The position numbers and the translations under genes are program-made. Below the pieces are notes generated by a model that saw only the letters and a list, made by a program, of their open reading frames with translations, was not told the DNA's origin and did no database searches. A DNA stretch of 5,852 bases from Elusimicrobiota bacterium (GTDB lineage: Bacteria > Elusimicrobiota > Elusimicrobia > 2-02-FULL-39-32): the NCBI GenBank assembly GCA_023249835.1, contig JAHFBY010000140.1, forward strand, positions 1-5,852. Direction: 5' to 3'. Positions 5,813 through 5,852 of this stretch are shown one piece after another. Numbering within the stretch: the stretch's first letter is position 1; each line of letters starts with the position of its first letter.

Positions 5813-5841
5813 ATTATACCCGAAATAAAATATTATGCAAA
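5813..5841 (-). promoter_or_regulatory. Sigma70-type promoter of the phosphate operon
   Basis: On the minus strand TATAAT (5813-5818), a perfect -10 box, is preceded at 17 bases by TTTGCA (5836-5841), which matches four of six -35 positions. The predicted start near 5806 gives a leader of about 75 bases before pit, containing the AAGGGAA site. The region upstream is AT-rich. I see no PHO-box-like tandem repeats, so phosphate control at this promoter is not evident. Confidence 0.6.
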
Positions 5842-5852
5842 AATTGTGCTTG

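Noticed and set aside
1..5852. CRISPR arrays, tRNA or rRNA genes, insertion sequences
   Set aside because: No regularly spaced short repeats, RNA gene signatures or transposase frames were seen on either strand.

Overview
The window carries six genes, all read from the minus strand, with very little space between them. In transcription order (right to left) they are: a PiT-family phosphate transporter; a DUF47/PhoU-like partner protein; a membrane sensor histidine kinase; a DUF1016/YhcG-type PDDEXK nuclease; triosephosphate isomerase (tpiA); and the first 33 codons of a gene that looks like PduL-type phosphotransacylase. Good Shine-Dalgarno sites and a consensus-like promoter indicate a bacterium. 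The core genes are moderately GC-rich and tightly packed, as in the small genomes of uncultured lineages such as Omnitrophota, Elusimicrobiota or other PVC-related groups. That placement is a guess; the sequence alone does not settle the phylum.

Layout. Bases 5731-5852 hold a promoter and the leader of the phosphate block. Bases 4714-5730 (transporter), 4062-4664 (DUF47) and 2204-4057 (kinase) form a probable operon for phosphate uptake plus sensing. No response regulator is visible. Bases 986-2104 encode the nuclease, which is clearly AT-rich against its neighbours. Bases 103-876 (tpiA) and 1-99 (pduL-like) form a second, metabolic pair separated by 3 bases.

The most unusual structure surrounds the nuclease gene. 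The roughly 110-125 base stretch between kinase and nuclease (2110-2232) and the one between nuclease and tpiA (886-995) are copies of one another in direct orientation. Each copy begins inside the 3' end of the upstream gene, supplies its stop codon, and runs to the Shine-Dalgarno site of the downstream gene. The AT-rich nuclease gene thus looks like a cassette placed between two copies of one leader element. The element contains a TTGACA box with a -10-like hexamer 17 bases further on. The only difference between the copies in the 55-base core (941-995 against 2178-2232) falls on the first base of that hexamer. The nuclease gene also carries an in-frame, 13-codon tandem unit built on strong palindromes, at a point that looks like a loop of the protein.

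The phosphate genes and the tpiA/pduL pair are ordinary housekeeping functions. The nuclease appears to be an acquired accessory gene that now separates the two groups.
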